DNA of 64,000 nt from an uncultured Eubacterium sp. (GTDB lineage Bacteria > Bacillota > Clostridia > Lachnospirales > Lachnospiraceae). This document shows positions 26,974 to 36,100 of this stretch, piece after piece (position 1 is the first letter of the stretch; every line of letters begins with the position of its first letter). The DNA lies in NCBI GenBank assembly GCA_947642745.1, contig CANRTU010000007.1, positions 18,513-82,512 on the forward strand. Direction: 5' to 3'. The notes under the pieces were generated by a model. The model was not told where the DNA came from. It was given only the letters and a program-made list of their open reading frames with translations, and did not search any database. The translations under genes were made by a program, and so were the position numbers.

Positions 26974-27228
26974 CTACTCACACACCAAAAACTTCTCCAT
27001 CGCTAACAAAGCTTCTTTTTCGTCATTGCCATCAGTAATAATATTAACGCTCATCCCCTTCGAAGGATTAAATGCCATTATCCCCATTATACTTTTTGCG
27101 TTAATTTTGCGGTTGTCATTCTCAAATGTAATATCACTATCAAACTGACAAGCTACCTGAACAAGCTCTGCAATCGGATTATCATGCCCCTTTGCTACAT
27201 TTGAAACTATAACTTCTTTTTTACTCAT
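26974..27228 (-). CDS. HPr-like phosphocarrier with a changed active site
   Basis: An 84-residue HPr-fold protein. HPr carries phosphate from enzyme I to sugar permeases of the phosphotransferase system, and in Firmicutes its Ser46 form is a catabolite corepressor. Here the active-site histidine is kept (H15) but its surroundings read GHDNPIAE instead of GLHARPAA, so the invariant Arg17 is Asn. The regulatory serine region is intact (KSIMGIM, S46). The start at 27226-27228 has GGAAGG upstream and matches the family; sixteen further codons do not. It may be a Crh-like regulatory paralogue and not the main HPr. Its operon partner is the DUF6465-like gene. Confidence 0.8.
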   Translation of the reverse strand: MSKKEVIVSNVAKGHDNPIAELVQVACQFDSDITFENDNRKINAKSIMGIMAFNPSKGMSVNIITDGNDEKEALLAMEKFLVCE

Positions 27229-27281
27229 ATTACCTTCCATTTCCTCTAAGAATCCGTTTAGAATGCACAAGTTCATCTCAT

Positions 27282-27310
27282 AATATAGTCCAAAAAACCG
27301 GCATTTACAA
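27282..27310 (-). promoter_or_regulatory. Promoter of the HPr-like operon
   Basis: Minus strand: TTGTAA (27305-27310), 17-bp spacer, TATATT (27282-27287), about 55 bases before the HPr-like start. Confidence 0.6.
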
Positions 27311-27426
27311 GTCCTTTTTTTATTTCTGTTAAAAACATACGAATGACCCTAAAAGTACTTGTCACTTTTTATGCATTTTTCAGTTTACAATCTGCTGTAA
27401 ACCCGCTCTGTTCCAGACCTTGACTA

Positions 27427-28821
27427 TTATCTGTGTTCCCGCTTGAGAATTTGCTGGAAGGCTTCTGTTTCTTTTGCGATTTCCCCGCTTAGCGCAAGCA
27501 TACAGATCAGGTTCGGAACAGCCATTAACGCATTAGCGATATCGGAAAAACTCCAGGCTATTTCCAGTGTTGTAGTAGCTCCGATAAATGCCACCAGCGA
27601 AAACAATACCCGGTATGCCATCGTATATTCTGAAGAGCCAGCCAGAAATTCCAGTGCTTTCTCCCCATGATACTCCCATCCGAGAATTGTAGAAAACGCA
27701 AATAATGTAATCCCCACTGTCACGATCCAGCCGCCGGCCTGGCCCAGTACTGTCTGAAAAGCCTCAATGGTAAGAGCCGCTCCTTCCACCGGTTTTCCAT
27801 CCGCTCCTGTTATACCCAGCACACCGCTGGAAGCGATGCACAGGCCGGTAATTGTGCATACTACAATTGTATCCCAGAACGTACCAGTCATATTGATATA
27901 CGCCTGCCTGACCGGATGATCCGTAGATGCTGACGCAGCTGTAATTGCCGCAGATCCCATACCAGCCTCATTAGAAAAAACACCTCTGGCAATTCCGTAA
28001 TGCATCCCCCGCATCATGGACGCTATAATAGTACCGCCCACGCCGCCTGCCACTGCTTTTACAGAAAACGCCGCCCGGAATATCTCCGTCACTCCCGCAG
28101 GAACATTGCTGATATTTCCAATAATGACGATAATACCGCCAATCATATAAAAGACAGCCATACAGGGAACAACGACTGACGACACCCTGGAAATGGATTT
28201 GATTCCTCCTACAATAATACAGAGCGATAACAGCGTCACAATCCCTCCCGTAAGCCAGACCGGTACATGAAAGGTTTTGTTCACGGCGTCTGATATGGAA
28301 TTAGCCTGCGTCAGATTACCAATTCCAAACGAAGCGATCACAGTAAACAATGCGAACATTGTGCCCAGTACAGCTCCGGCCTTTTTGTTTTTCAGAGCTT
28401 TGCGCATGGTGTACATCGGACCGCCGGACATCTCGCCCCGTTCGTTTACTTCCCGGTATTTGATTGCCAGCATACATTCACTGAATTTGGATGACAAACC
28501 GAAGCAGGCTGATATCCACATCCAGACCAGCGCTCCCGGACCGCCGGATACCATAGCGGTAGCTACGCCCACAATATTTCCTGTGCCTATAGTGGCCGCC
28601 AGGGCTGTAGTAAGAGCCGCAAAAGGAGATACATCCCCGCTGCCTGTCGTTTTCCTTGCTTCTTTGCTTAGTGTACTTCTGACCGCATAGGGCAGGTTCC
28701 GCCAGGTAAGAAACTTTAACCGTACTGTGAGATAAATGCCTGTTCCCACCAGCAGAACCAGCATCACAGGCCCCCATACAAAATCATCCACTGTCTTTAA
28801 AATTCTGGTAAACGTCTCCAT
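27427..28821 (-). CDS. Alanine/glycine:cation symporter (AGCS family)
   Basis: A 464-residue membrane transporter with about 10-11 hydrophobic segments. Family signatures include ATIGTGNIVGVATAM, GGPMYTMRKAL and FSNEAGMGSA. AGCS proteins bring in alanine or glycine with sodium (sometimes protons). The start at 28819-28821 has AAGGAAG upstream; nine extra codons in the frame are less likely. It lies 76 bp downstream of the large C39-like-domain protein on the same strand. The sodium-type ATP synthase c-subunit elsewhere in the window fits a sodium-coupled transporter, but the coupling ion is not proven by sequence. Confidence 0.93.
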   Translation of the reverse strand: METFTRILKTVDDFVWGPVMLVLLVGTGIYLTVRLKFLTWRNLPYAVRSTLSKEARKTTGSGDVSPFAALTTALAATIGTGNIVGVATAMVSGGPGALVWMWISACFGLSSKFSECMLAIKYREVNERGEMSGGPMYTMRKALKNKKAGAVLGTMFALFTVIASFGIGNLTQANSISDAVNKTFHVPVWLTGGIVTLLSLCIIVGGIKSISRVSSVVVPCMAVFYMIGGIIVIIGNISNVPAGVTEIFRAAFSVKAVAGGVGGTIIASMMRGMHYGIARGVFSNEAGMGSAAITAASASTDHPVRQAYINMTGTFWDTIVVCTITGLCIASSGVLGITGADGKPVEGAALTIEAFQTVLGQAGGWIVTVGITLFAFSTILGWEYHGEKALEFLAGSSEYTMAYRVLFSLVAFIGATTTLEIAWSFSDIANALMAVPNLICMLALSGEIAKETEAFQQILKREHR

Positions 28822-28897
28822 TACATCTTCCTTTCTTTCGTAAATCAACTGTTACCTTTACTATCCATATGCTGTATTTCAGGGAATATGATCTTTT

Positions 28898-31402
28898 TTA
28901 CTGATATGCCATATAAATACCGCCGGCTGCCAGAAACTCCTCTTCCGCCTCTTCTATGGTCTTTTTTATTGTCTGTGCAGTCCCCGGATCATAAATCCAT
29001 ACATTAACAGCGTCAAAACCAGTTACCAGAACTACCTGTCCGGCATCCGCCACTGCCATAACCGGTGTGCCACAGCCCACATAATACAGTATCTGTGTAA
29101 GGGAACAGCCCATTATATGCAGTACTTTCCTGCCAGAGAGCAGGGATTCCATGATCTCCTGTATAGTCTGCCCCTGATCCAGCAGGCCTCCCACATCCAC
29201 TTCCACCCCTTCATTTTTCAACATTGCGCTGACACATTTTTCCACCGGCGTGCCTGATGCGTCCGCATCGGATATCTCCACATCCAGAGGCATCACAATG
29301 CTCTTTCTGGCACGATTCCAAATATAATTCTGCTCGTTATCCACTACAACACCCAGGTTTTCATCAGCGCTGCGTATTGCTTCCGACAGATCCGTGGACA
29401 CCTTTTCCACTTTCCCCCAGGCATACGCAAAATAACTCTGCTTCTCCTGTTCAGACTTCAGTGAAGTTTCCCTGTCCTCACGGTTCATGACCAGTCTTGC
29501 CGCCACATATACCGGCTGGGAGTCCGGCTCTGACTCTGGCAGTACAAGCTGTACCTGAGTCTGTCTGCGTTCTGTGACAGTCGTGTGAATCACTTCCAGT
29601 TCGCTGGTGTCCTGGTTACGGTTTACAATAGAATCCTGCTGTGTCTGTGTATAACCGCCTTCACCTAAGATCAGCCGGTGGATAATCAGCACACCGTCCA
29701 CAAATTCCACATTGCTGATATAATAACCGGATTTCTGGTATTTTTTCAGCAGCTCTGTATCTGATCCGCTCACAATACGCAGAGCGTACATTGGCGTCTG
29801 TTCCATGCCTGCCGTAATATTTTTTTTATTCTCATCTTTTGTAAGACCATATACCAGGTCTTCACCCAGAAATCCCAGTACCTTTAATTTCCTGCCCTTT
29901 TTCACACTTACCTGTTCAATGTTTCCCGTTTCCAGATCCATAATATTGATTTTTCTGGAAGCTTTGTCTCCGATCCAGGCAAAGTACCGGTTCGATTCAG
30001 ATACCGCACAGGTGTTGTCGTTCAGGTCACTGGCGATTACTTTCATATCCAGCGAGGAAGCATCCGCACAATACGCTGTCCCGTCAAACAGCAGATAGAT
30101 ACTGCCTTCTGTATTTTCATAAAGCATTTTACCCAGTTCCGCTTTTAATACTTCAAATGATTTATCAAATGATATAAACAGTTTTTCTTCATTCATATTG
30201 GTCAGGTTATCATAATGCATAAAGCTGATGCCAGCTTTTCCTTCATGAATCCCCCGGTTCATATAACCATAGACGACGTAATCTGTATCGCCAGCTTCAT
30301 TAATATCCAGAATGCGTACATCATGCTGCATATAGTTTTCCCTGGCGTCAATTCCTTCATGTCCCCGGAAGCTGAACACTTCAGCCAGACGATTGGTATT
30401 CTGGTTATAACTCCACAAATCCCCTTCCTGTACAAAGCAGGTAACAGATCCTGTCTCGTTCTGCATATACTCCACTTCTCTGGAACGGATACCCAGCTGG
30501 AGAAAGTTCTCGTACAGAAAATCGTTTTCCCCATTAAATATCTGATTCATAATCCGCTCAAAATTTAGCAGATACATCCGCTCACTTGTATACCTGATGC
30601 GGTAACGCTCCTCCACATTAAAATATTCCAGTTCCCCGCTCTCACCCTTGGCAGTCACCACATAATTCAGTATAATCACATTATAAGAAAGATTCATTTC
30701 TTTGACAGAAGGTACCAGACTGGTCAGTCTGCTGCACTCAAAGTCCGCCCAGTTGGCCTGTGTCAGGCTGGAATTAATCGTTACTTTGTGAAGTGTGGAA
30801 TTATCGCCGGATACGTCCGGCTCCCAGTAAGTTGATAATTCATCCGGAACGTCTGAAAATGTCAGATCGTTTACTTTCAGGGCAAACTCCATGCTCTCTT
30901 TTACATAGCAGTCCCTGTCATCTGCGATTCTGGTATAGTAATAACAGATATCGTCTCCCTGCTTCAGCCTCAGTGTCAGTATATATTCCTTTTCCTGCTC
31001 CAGCAGACTCTGGACCGGAATGCTGGCTTTCATATGCTCTTCTTTTTCCAGGGTCGTGGCCAGTGCGCCGTCCGATATAAGCCGTTTTCCATCAATACTG
31101 CGGATCTCATAGGATACCTCATCAATCTCATATCCATAGGTCCGTATACGCAGCGCAATTTCTTTATTTCCGGAAACCGGCGTAATCGTATCACGCATTC
31201 CGGCCGCATTCATCTGAACCGTATATCCATGCAGTTCATTGATCCGCATATCATCGTAATATAGCGTAATCACTGGCAGAACAGCCTGTCCCATTTCTGT
31301 GGTCAGGTCCGTCTGGTTCTGATCCATAAACCTGCCGGATATGATCAGTGTCAGTATAAATATCACAGCCAGTGTCACTGCCTTTATAAGTCCTTTTTTC
31401 AT
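28898..31402 (-). CDS. Large exported protein with degenerate C39-like domain
   Basis: An 834-residue protein of unknown function. An N-terminal uncleaved signal or membrane anchor (about residues 5-23) is followed by an extracytoplasmic beta-rich region (about 45-300), a propeller-like middle (about 310-620) and a charged stretch. The last 112 residues look like a papain-fold C39-like domain: C723 in EKCVSAMLKNEGVEVD, then GTPVMAVADAGQVVLVTGFD, then YDPG. In active C39 proteins the segment before VVLVTGF carries the catalytic histidine; here it is Gln (Q789), while the Cys and the Asp (D805) are present. It should therefore be inactive or act as a binding domain. It lies between the AGCS gene and the proline-rich gene on the same strand. 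Confidence 0.6.
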   Translation of the reverse strand: MKKGLIKAVTLAVIFILTLIISGRFMDQNQTDLTTEMGQAVLPVITLYYDDMRINELHGYTVQMNAAGMRDTITPVSGNKEIALRIRTYGYEIDEVSYEIRSIDGKRLISDGALATTLEKEEHMKASIPVQSLLEQEKEYILTLRLKQGDDICYYYTRIADDRDCYVKESMEFALKVNDLTFSDVPDELSTYWEPDVSGDNSTLHKVTINSSLTQANWADFECSRLTSLVPSVKEMNLSYNVIILNYVVTAKGESGELEYFNVEERYRIRYTSERMYLLNFERIMNQIFNGENDFLYENFLQLGIRSREVEYMQNETGSVTCFVQEGDLWSYNQNTNRLAEVFSFRGHEGIDARENYMQHDVRILDINEAGDTDYVVYGYMNRGIHEGKAGISFMHYDNLTNMNEEKLFISFDKSFEVLKAELGKMLYENTEGSIYLLFDGTAYCADASSLDMKVIASDLNDNTCAVSESNRYFAWIGDKASRKINIMDLETGNIEQVSVKKGRKLKVLGFLGEDLVYGLTKDENKKNITAGMEQTPMYALRIVSGSDTELLKKYQKSGYYISNVEFVDGVLIIHRLILGEGGYTQTQQDSIVNRNQDTSELEVIHTTVTERRQTQVQLVLPESEPDSQPVYVAARLVMNREDRETSLKSEQEKQSYFAYAWGKVEKVSTDLSEAIRSADENLGVVVDNEQNYIWNRARKSIVMPLDVEISDADASGTPVEKCVSAMLKNEGVEVDVGGLLDQGQTIQEIMESLLSGRKVLHIMGCSLTQILYYVGCGTPVMAVADAGQVVLVTGFDAVNVWIYDPGTAQTIKKTIEEAEEEFLAAGGIYMAYQ

Positions 31403-31455
31403 CCGTTTTGTTCCCTTTCGTAAACCCCGGAATTATCTTCCTGTTTTATGGTGTC

Positions 31456-31480
31456 CAGGCAGTTAATATCAAACTGCCTG
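31456..31480. promoter_or_regulatory. Hairpin between proline-rich gene and large exported protein
   Basis: Perfect 9-bp arms CAGGCAGTT (31456-31464) and AACTGCCTG (31472-31480) with a 7-nt loop. It lies in the 89-bp gap between two same-strand genes. No U-run on the minus strand, so it may be a processing or stabilising hairpin; the T-run lies on the plus side. Confidence 0.4.
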
Positions 31481-31491
31481 AACTGTTTTTA

Positions 31492-32079
31492 TTACCACCA
31501 GCGTCTGCAGCGGTTGTGTCTGCAGCGTCTTTTATACATTTCATTATACAGTAATACTTCAATCAGATTGTTCAGGCCACGGTCCGGCGGTGGCGGCGGT
31601 CCCGGCGGTCTGCCCGGTGGCGGCGGCCAGCCCGGTGGTCCCGGCGGCGGCGGTGGCGGTGGCCAGCCCGGTGGTCCCGGCGGCCAGCCCGGTGGTCCGC
31701 CCGGTCTGCGTCTGGAATCCTGCTGCTCCACAGACATTTCGCTGATTTCCTGCTCTTCAGTCTCCTGCGGCTGGGTGGCAGTCTGGTAAATACGTTCACA
31801 GATCAGCTTTAACATCAGGCGGTCCGGATATTCGTCAAACATCATGCTGCCTTCGTATTCCATCCGGTCGCATTCTTCTTCCACCAGCCTTTGAATCTGC
31901 CTGGCTTCTTCGGGATAAAGCTCTTTCATACGTTCCATATCCCGCTCGTATTCCATCTCAGTCAGATAGATATTCTGGATGGGATAGCTCATGTAGAATG
32001 GCATTTGCGGCGCATTCTGATACTGCTGCATACGCAGAAACTGTTTCTGCTTATTATCCACGTATCTGTTCTCCTGCAT
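31492..32079 (-). CDS. Proline-rich protein with Arg/Cys-rich C-terminus
   Basis: A 195-residue protein with no recognised family. Residues 1-110 are charged and probably helical (tyrosine-rich start, then EMEYERDMERMKELYPEEA). Residues about 125-165 are a run of Pro, Gly and Trp-containing repeats of the type GGPPGWPP and PGPPGWPP, encoded by a very GC-rich stretch (31570-31715). The C-terminus is basic and cysteine-containing (YKRRCRHNRCRRWW). No signal peptide. Proline/Gly-rich and Cys/Arg-tailed proteins of spore formers are often spore-coat components, which is a guess here. A good promoter lies at 32141-32169. The following gene on the strand is the large C39-like-domain protein. Confidence 0.65.
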   Translation of the reverse strand: MQENRYVDNKQKQFLRMQQYQNAPQMPFYMSYPIQNIYLTEMEYERDMERMKELYPEEARQIQRLVEEECDRMEYEGSMMFDEYPDRLMLKLICERIYQTATQPQETEEQEISEMSVEQQDSRRRPGGPPGWPPGPPGWPPPPPPPGPPGWPPPPGRPPGPPPPPDRGLNNLIEVLLYNEMYKRRCRHNRCRRWW

Positions 32080-32140
32080 TTCGTTAATTTAGTATATGCA
32101 GAAGGCAGATTCTGGTGCTTTCAGAAATCAGATTATGATG

Positions 32141-32169
32141 ATTATAACTCACCAAATGTTGGGTTTCAA
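32141..32169 (-). promoter_or_regulatory. Promoter of the proline-rich gene
   Basis: Minus strand: TTGAAA (32164-32169), 17-bp spacer, TATAAT (32141-32146), about 55 bases before the start codon. Confidence 0.65.
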
Positions 32170-32256
32170 GGAAATTTCTCTACTATAATAAAATCCATTT
32201 ATTCATTATCCCCTCATTTTAAGAAAAAGTTATGATTTTTTTATGATTTTTACCCA

Positions 32257-32285
32257 TTGATTTTTCTGCCCCAGAGATATATTTT
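32257..32285 (+). promoter_or_regulatory. Promoter of the LtaS-like gene
   Basis: Plus strand: TTGATT (32257-32262), 17-bp spacer, TATTTT (32280-32285), about 45 bases before the ATG at 32337. The -10 is only a fair match. Confidence 0.4.
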
Positions 32286-32336
32286 ATAGTCAGCCCGAAT
32301 AAAGTTATCAAGAGCCAGAAAGGAGTTTTCAATTTT

Positions 32337-34502
32337 ATGAAAGCATCGCTTCAGAATATATTTTTTCGTCACAAAAATCCCGGTACAGAAAAAGTCACTG
32401 GAACAAAGAACCGGAAAGAGAGAAAAGAAAGATTTCAGCGGCAGACCGCTTTTTTTAACCGTTACTCACTACTGTTCCACGCACTGATGTCCTGCCTGTT
32501 CGTGCTGATCATTGAATCCTGCTCCCGCAGATCCGTCACAGGAGCGCTGGCATTTGCAGGAAGTCATACATTTGCCTTCCTGTTCAATTCCCTGATTATA
32601 TTCGCCAGCCTTACGGTCGTGTATCTGTTCCGCCGCCGGGCGCTGATGAGGATTATTATCAGCAGTATCTGGCTGTTGCTTGGTATTGTAAACGGCTGTG
32701 TATTATCCCAGCGTGTTACTCCTTTTGGCTTTACAGATTTTAAATGTATTTCTGATCTGATGTCCATGACCAATACCCAGTACTTTTCCAGATCCCAGGC
32801 AATCTGTGTTGTAATCCTTTTAAGCCTGCTGACAGTTTTCCTGGTGATCCTTGCCTTTAAGGGACCGAAATTCCAGGGCCAGCCCCACAGACTGCGTTCC
32901 GTCATAATGTGCGGTGTCATGTGCGTGATCATGTCCGCCGCAACTTCACTGGCACAGGACGCCAACTGGATGGCCTCATATTTTTCAAATATTGCGCAGG
33001 GATATTCAGATTATGGCTTTGTATATGGATTTTCCTCCAGCGTTATGGACAGAGGGATGAATAAACCGCAGGATTATTCCAGACAGAAGATTCAGCGGAT
33101 AGAAGCGGACGTAGCCCGGGCGAAGCAGAAGAAAGCTTCTTTTCATGTAGCTGACTCTGACAATGTCGTATCCGACGCCACTGACAACAAACAGCCAAAC
33201 ATCATCTGTGTCCTGTTAGAGTCCTTTATGGACCCGGCGGAAATTAATTTCCTGAAAACATCAGAAGATCCGGTTCCAAATTTCCGGTCTTTAAGTAAAA
33301 ATTATACATCCGGTTACCTGACAGTACCAGTGATAGGCGCAGGCACTGCCAATACAGAGTTTGAAGTACTTACGGGTATGAACCTGCGTTTCTTTGGTAC
33401 AGGCGAATACCCATATAAAACAATCCTGAAAAAGACAAACTGTGAAAGTATTGCTTCTGACCTGTCCGATATCGGCTATGGTACCCATGTGGTACATAAT
33501 AACGGCGGCAACTTTTACAGCCGGGCGAATGCTTTTTCGCAATTTGGATTCGATTCTTTTACAAGTAAAGAATTAATGAACATACAGGAATATACACCTC
33601 TTGGTTCCTGGCCTACAGACGATATTCTGATCCGGGAAACTGAGAAAGCGCTGGACGCTACTCCGGACCAGTCAGATTTCGTCTATACAATCACTGTACA
33701 GGGACATGGCGCCTACCCTTCAGAAAAAATACTTACCGACCCGGAAATCCGTGTCAGCGGCGCAGAAACAGAAGAGAAGAACAATCAGTGGGAATACTAC
33801 GTAAACCAGATTCATGAAGTAGATAAATTTATCGGAAACCTGACCGATATGCTTTCGAAACGGGATGAAAAAACCATAGTGGTCCTGTTCGGCGATCATC
33901 TGCCTACCATGGGACTGACAGAAGCAGACATGAAATCTGGCAACATATTTAAGACACAGTACGCTACCTGGAACAACTTTGGCATGAAGAAAAAAGATGC
34001 GGACCTGACTGCTTATCAGCTGCTTGCTTACGCTACACAGCAGGCCGGCATTTACGAAGGCACTATTTTTACTTATCACCAGACATCCAGATACAAAACA
34101 GATGATCAGGCATACCAGAACGGCCTTGAGAACTTACAGTATGATATTCTGTACGGAAAACGCTACTGTTACAACGGCTATGACCGGTATCCGGCATCTG
34201 ATCTGCAGATGGGCGTAGAAAAAACACACATATACAGTTATCGTAAAAATAAAGACGGAAGCCTGTCAGTCTTTGGCGACAACTTTACAAACTGGAGCCG
34301 CATTTATGTCAACGACACAAAGATGTCAACCACCTTTGTATCGGACCGTCAGCTGGTATTATCCGCTGATCATGTGGAAGAACTTACAGACGGGGATATA
34401 CTGAAAGTATGTCAGAGTTCCGGTAAAACGATTTTCCGCAGCACCGAAAATAGCATGACCTATTACAATAGCGAACCAGAAGGCGCTGACCCGGAAATAT
34501 AA
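32337..34502 (+). CDS. LTA synthase-family phosphatidylglycerol transferase/sulfatase
   Basis: A 721-residue LtaS-like protein. It has about five membrane segments (residues about 45-205) and an outer sulfatase-fold domain (about 285-590). Metal and nucleophile sites are recognisable: LLESF (metal glutamate near 295), GAGTANTEF with the nucleophile threonine (T337, as T300 in S. aureus LtaS), and FGDHLP. Such enzymes transfer glycerophosphate from phosphatidylglycerol to build lipoteichoic acid or decorate other envelope polymers. A C-terminal extension of about 120 residues, beta-rich, follows the catalytic domain and is unusual compared with S. aureus LtaS. AAAGGAG precedes the ATG. Transcribed alone, with a shared terminator facing gdhA. 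Confidence 0.88.
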   Translation: MKASLQNIFFRHKNPGTEKVTGTKNRKERKERFQRQTAFFNRYSLLFHALMSCLFVLIIESCSRRSVTGALAFAGSHTFAFLFNSLIIFASLTVVYLFRRRALMRIIISSIWLLLGIVNGCVLSQRVTPFGFTDFKCISDLMSMTNTQYFSRSQAICVVILLSLLTVFLVILAFKGPKFQGQPHRLRSVIMCGVMCVIMSAATSLAQDANWMASYFSNIAQGYSDYGFVYGFSSSVMDRGMNKPQDYSRQKIQRIEADVARAKQKKASFHVADSDNVVSDATDNKQPNIICVLLESFMDPAEINFLKTSEDPVPNFRSLSKNYTSGYLTVPVIGAGTANTEFEVLTGMNLRFFGTGEYPYKTILKKTNCESIASDLSDIGYGTHVVHNNGGNFYSRANAFSQFGFDSFTSKELMNIQEYTPLGSWPTDDILIRETEKALDATPDQSDFVYTITVQGHGAYPSEKILTDPEIRVSGAETEEKNNQWEYYVNQIHEVDKFIGNLTDMLSKRDEKTIVVLFGDHLPTMGLTEADMKSGNIFKTQYATWNNFGMKKKDADLTAYQLLAYATQQAGIYEGTIFTYHQTSRYKTDDQAYQNGLENLQYDILYGKRYCYNGYDRYPASDLQMGVEKTHIYSYRKNKDGSLSVFGDNFTNWSRIYVNDTKMSTTFVSDRQLVLSADHVEELTDGDILKVCQSSGKTIFRSTENSMTYYNSEPEGADPEI

Positions 34503-34515
34503 AATAATATAGAAA

Positions 34516-34553
34516 AATACCTGTACCGCTTTCCAGTGGTACAGGTATTTTTT
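34516..34553. terminator. Bidirectional terminator between LtaS-like gene and gdhA
   Basis: A perfect 12-bp stem AATACCTGTACC (34516-34527) and GGTACAGGTATT (34538-34549) with a 10-nt loop. T-runs follow on both strands, so it serves both convergent genes. Confidence 0.92.
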
Positions 34554-34579
34554 ATTATGACACCGGCCTGATAAATGGT

Positions 34580-35995
<1,416 letters not shown>

Positions 35996-36047
35996 TTATA
36001 TTCCTAATTTTATTAAGTTTTAACGCCAGCGCCTTTATTCTGACTGG

Positions 36048-36093
36048 ATCACAAACGGGCTGTTATGCTTACGCTTAACAGCCCGTTTGTGAT
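36048..36093 (-). terminator. Strong hairpin after the LRR surface protein gene
   Basis: A perfect 17-bp inverted repeat (36048-36064 with 36077-36093) with a 12-nt loop, eight bases after the LRR-protein stop on the minus strand. No U-run follows, so it may end transcription weakly or protect the 3' end of the surface operon mRNA. Confidence 0.55.
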
Positions 36094-36100
36094 TACTAAT

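Noticed and set aside
31448..31789. Plus-strand collagen-like Gly/Pro frame
   Set aside because: It is the antisense shadow of the proline/glycine repeats of the minus-strand gene at 31492-32079, which has a better promoter and a sensible start.
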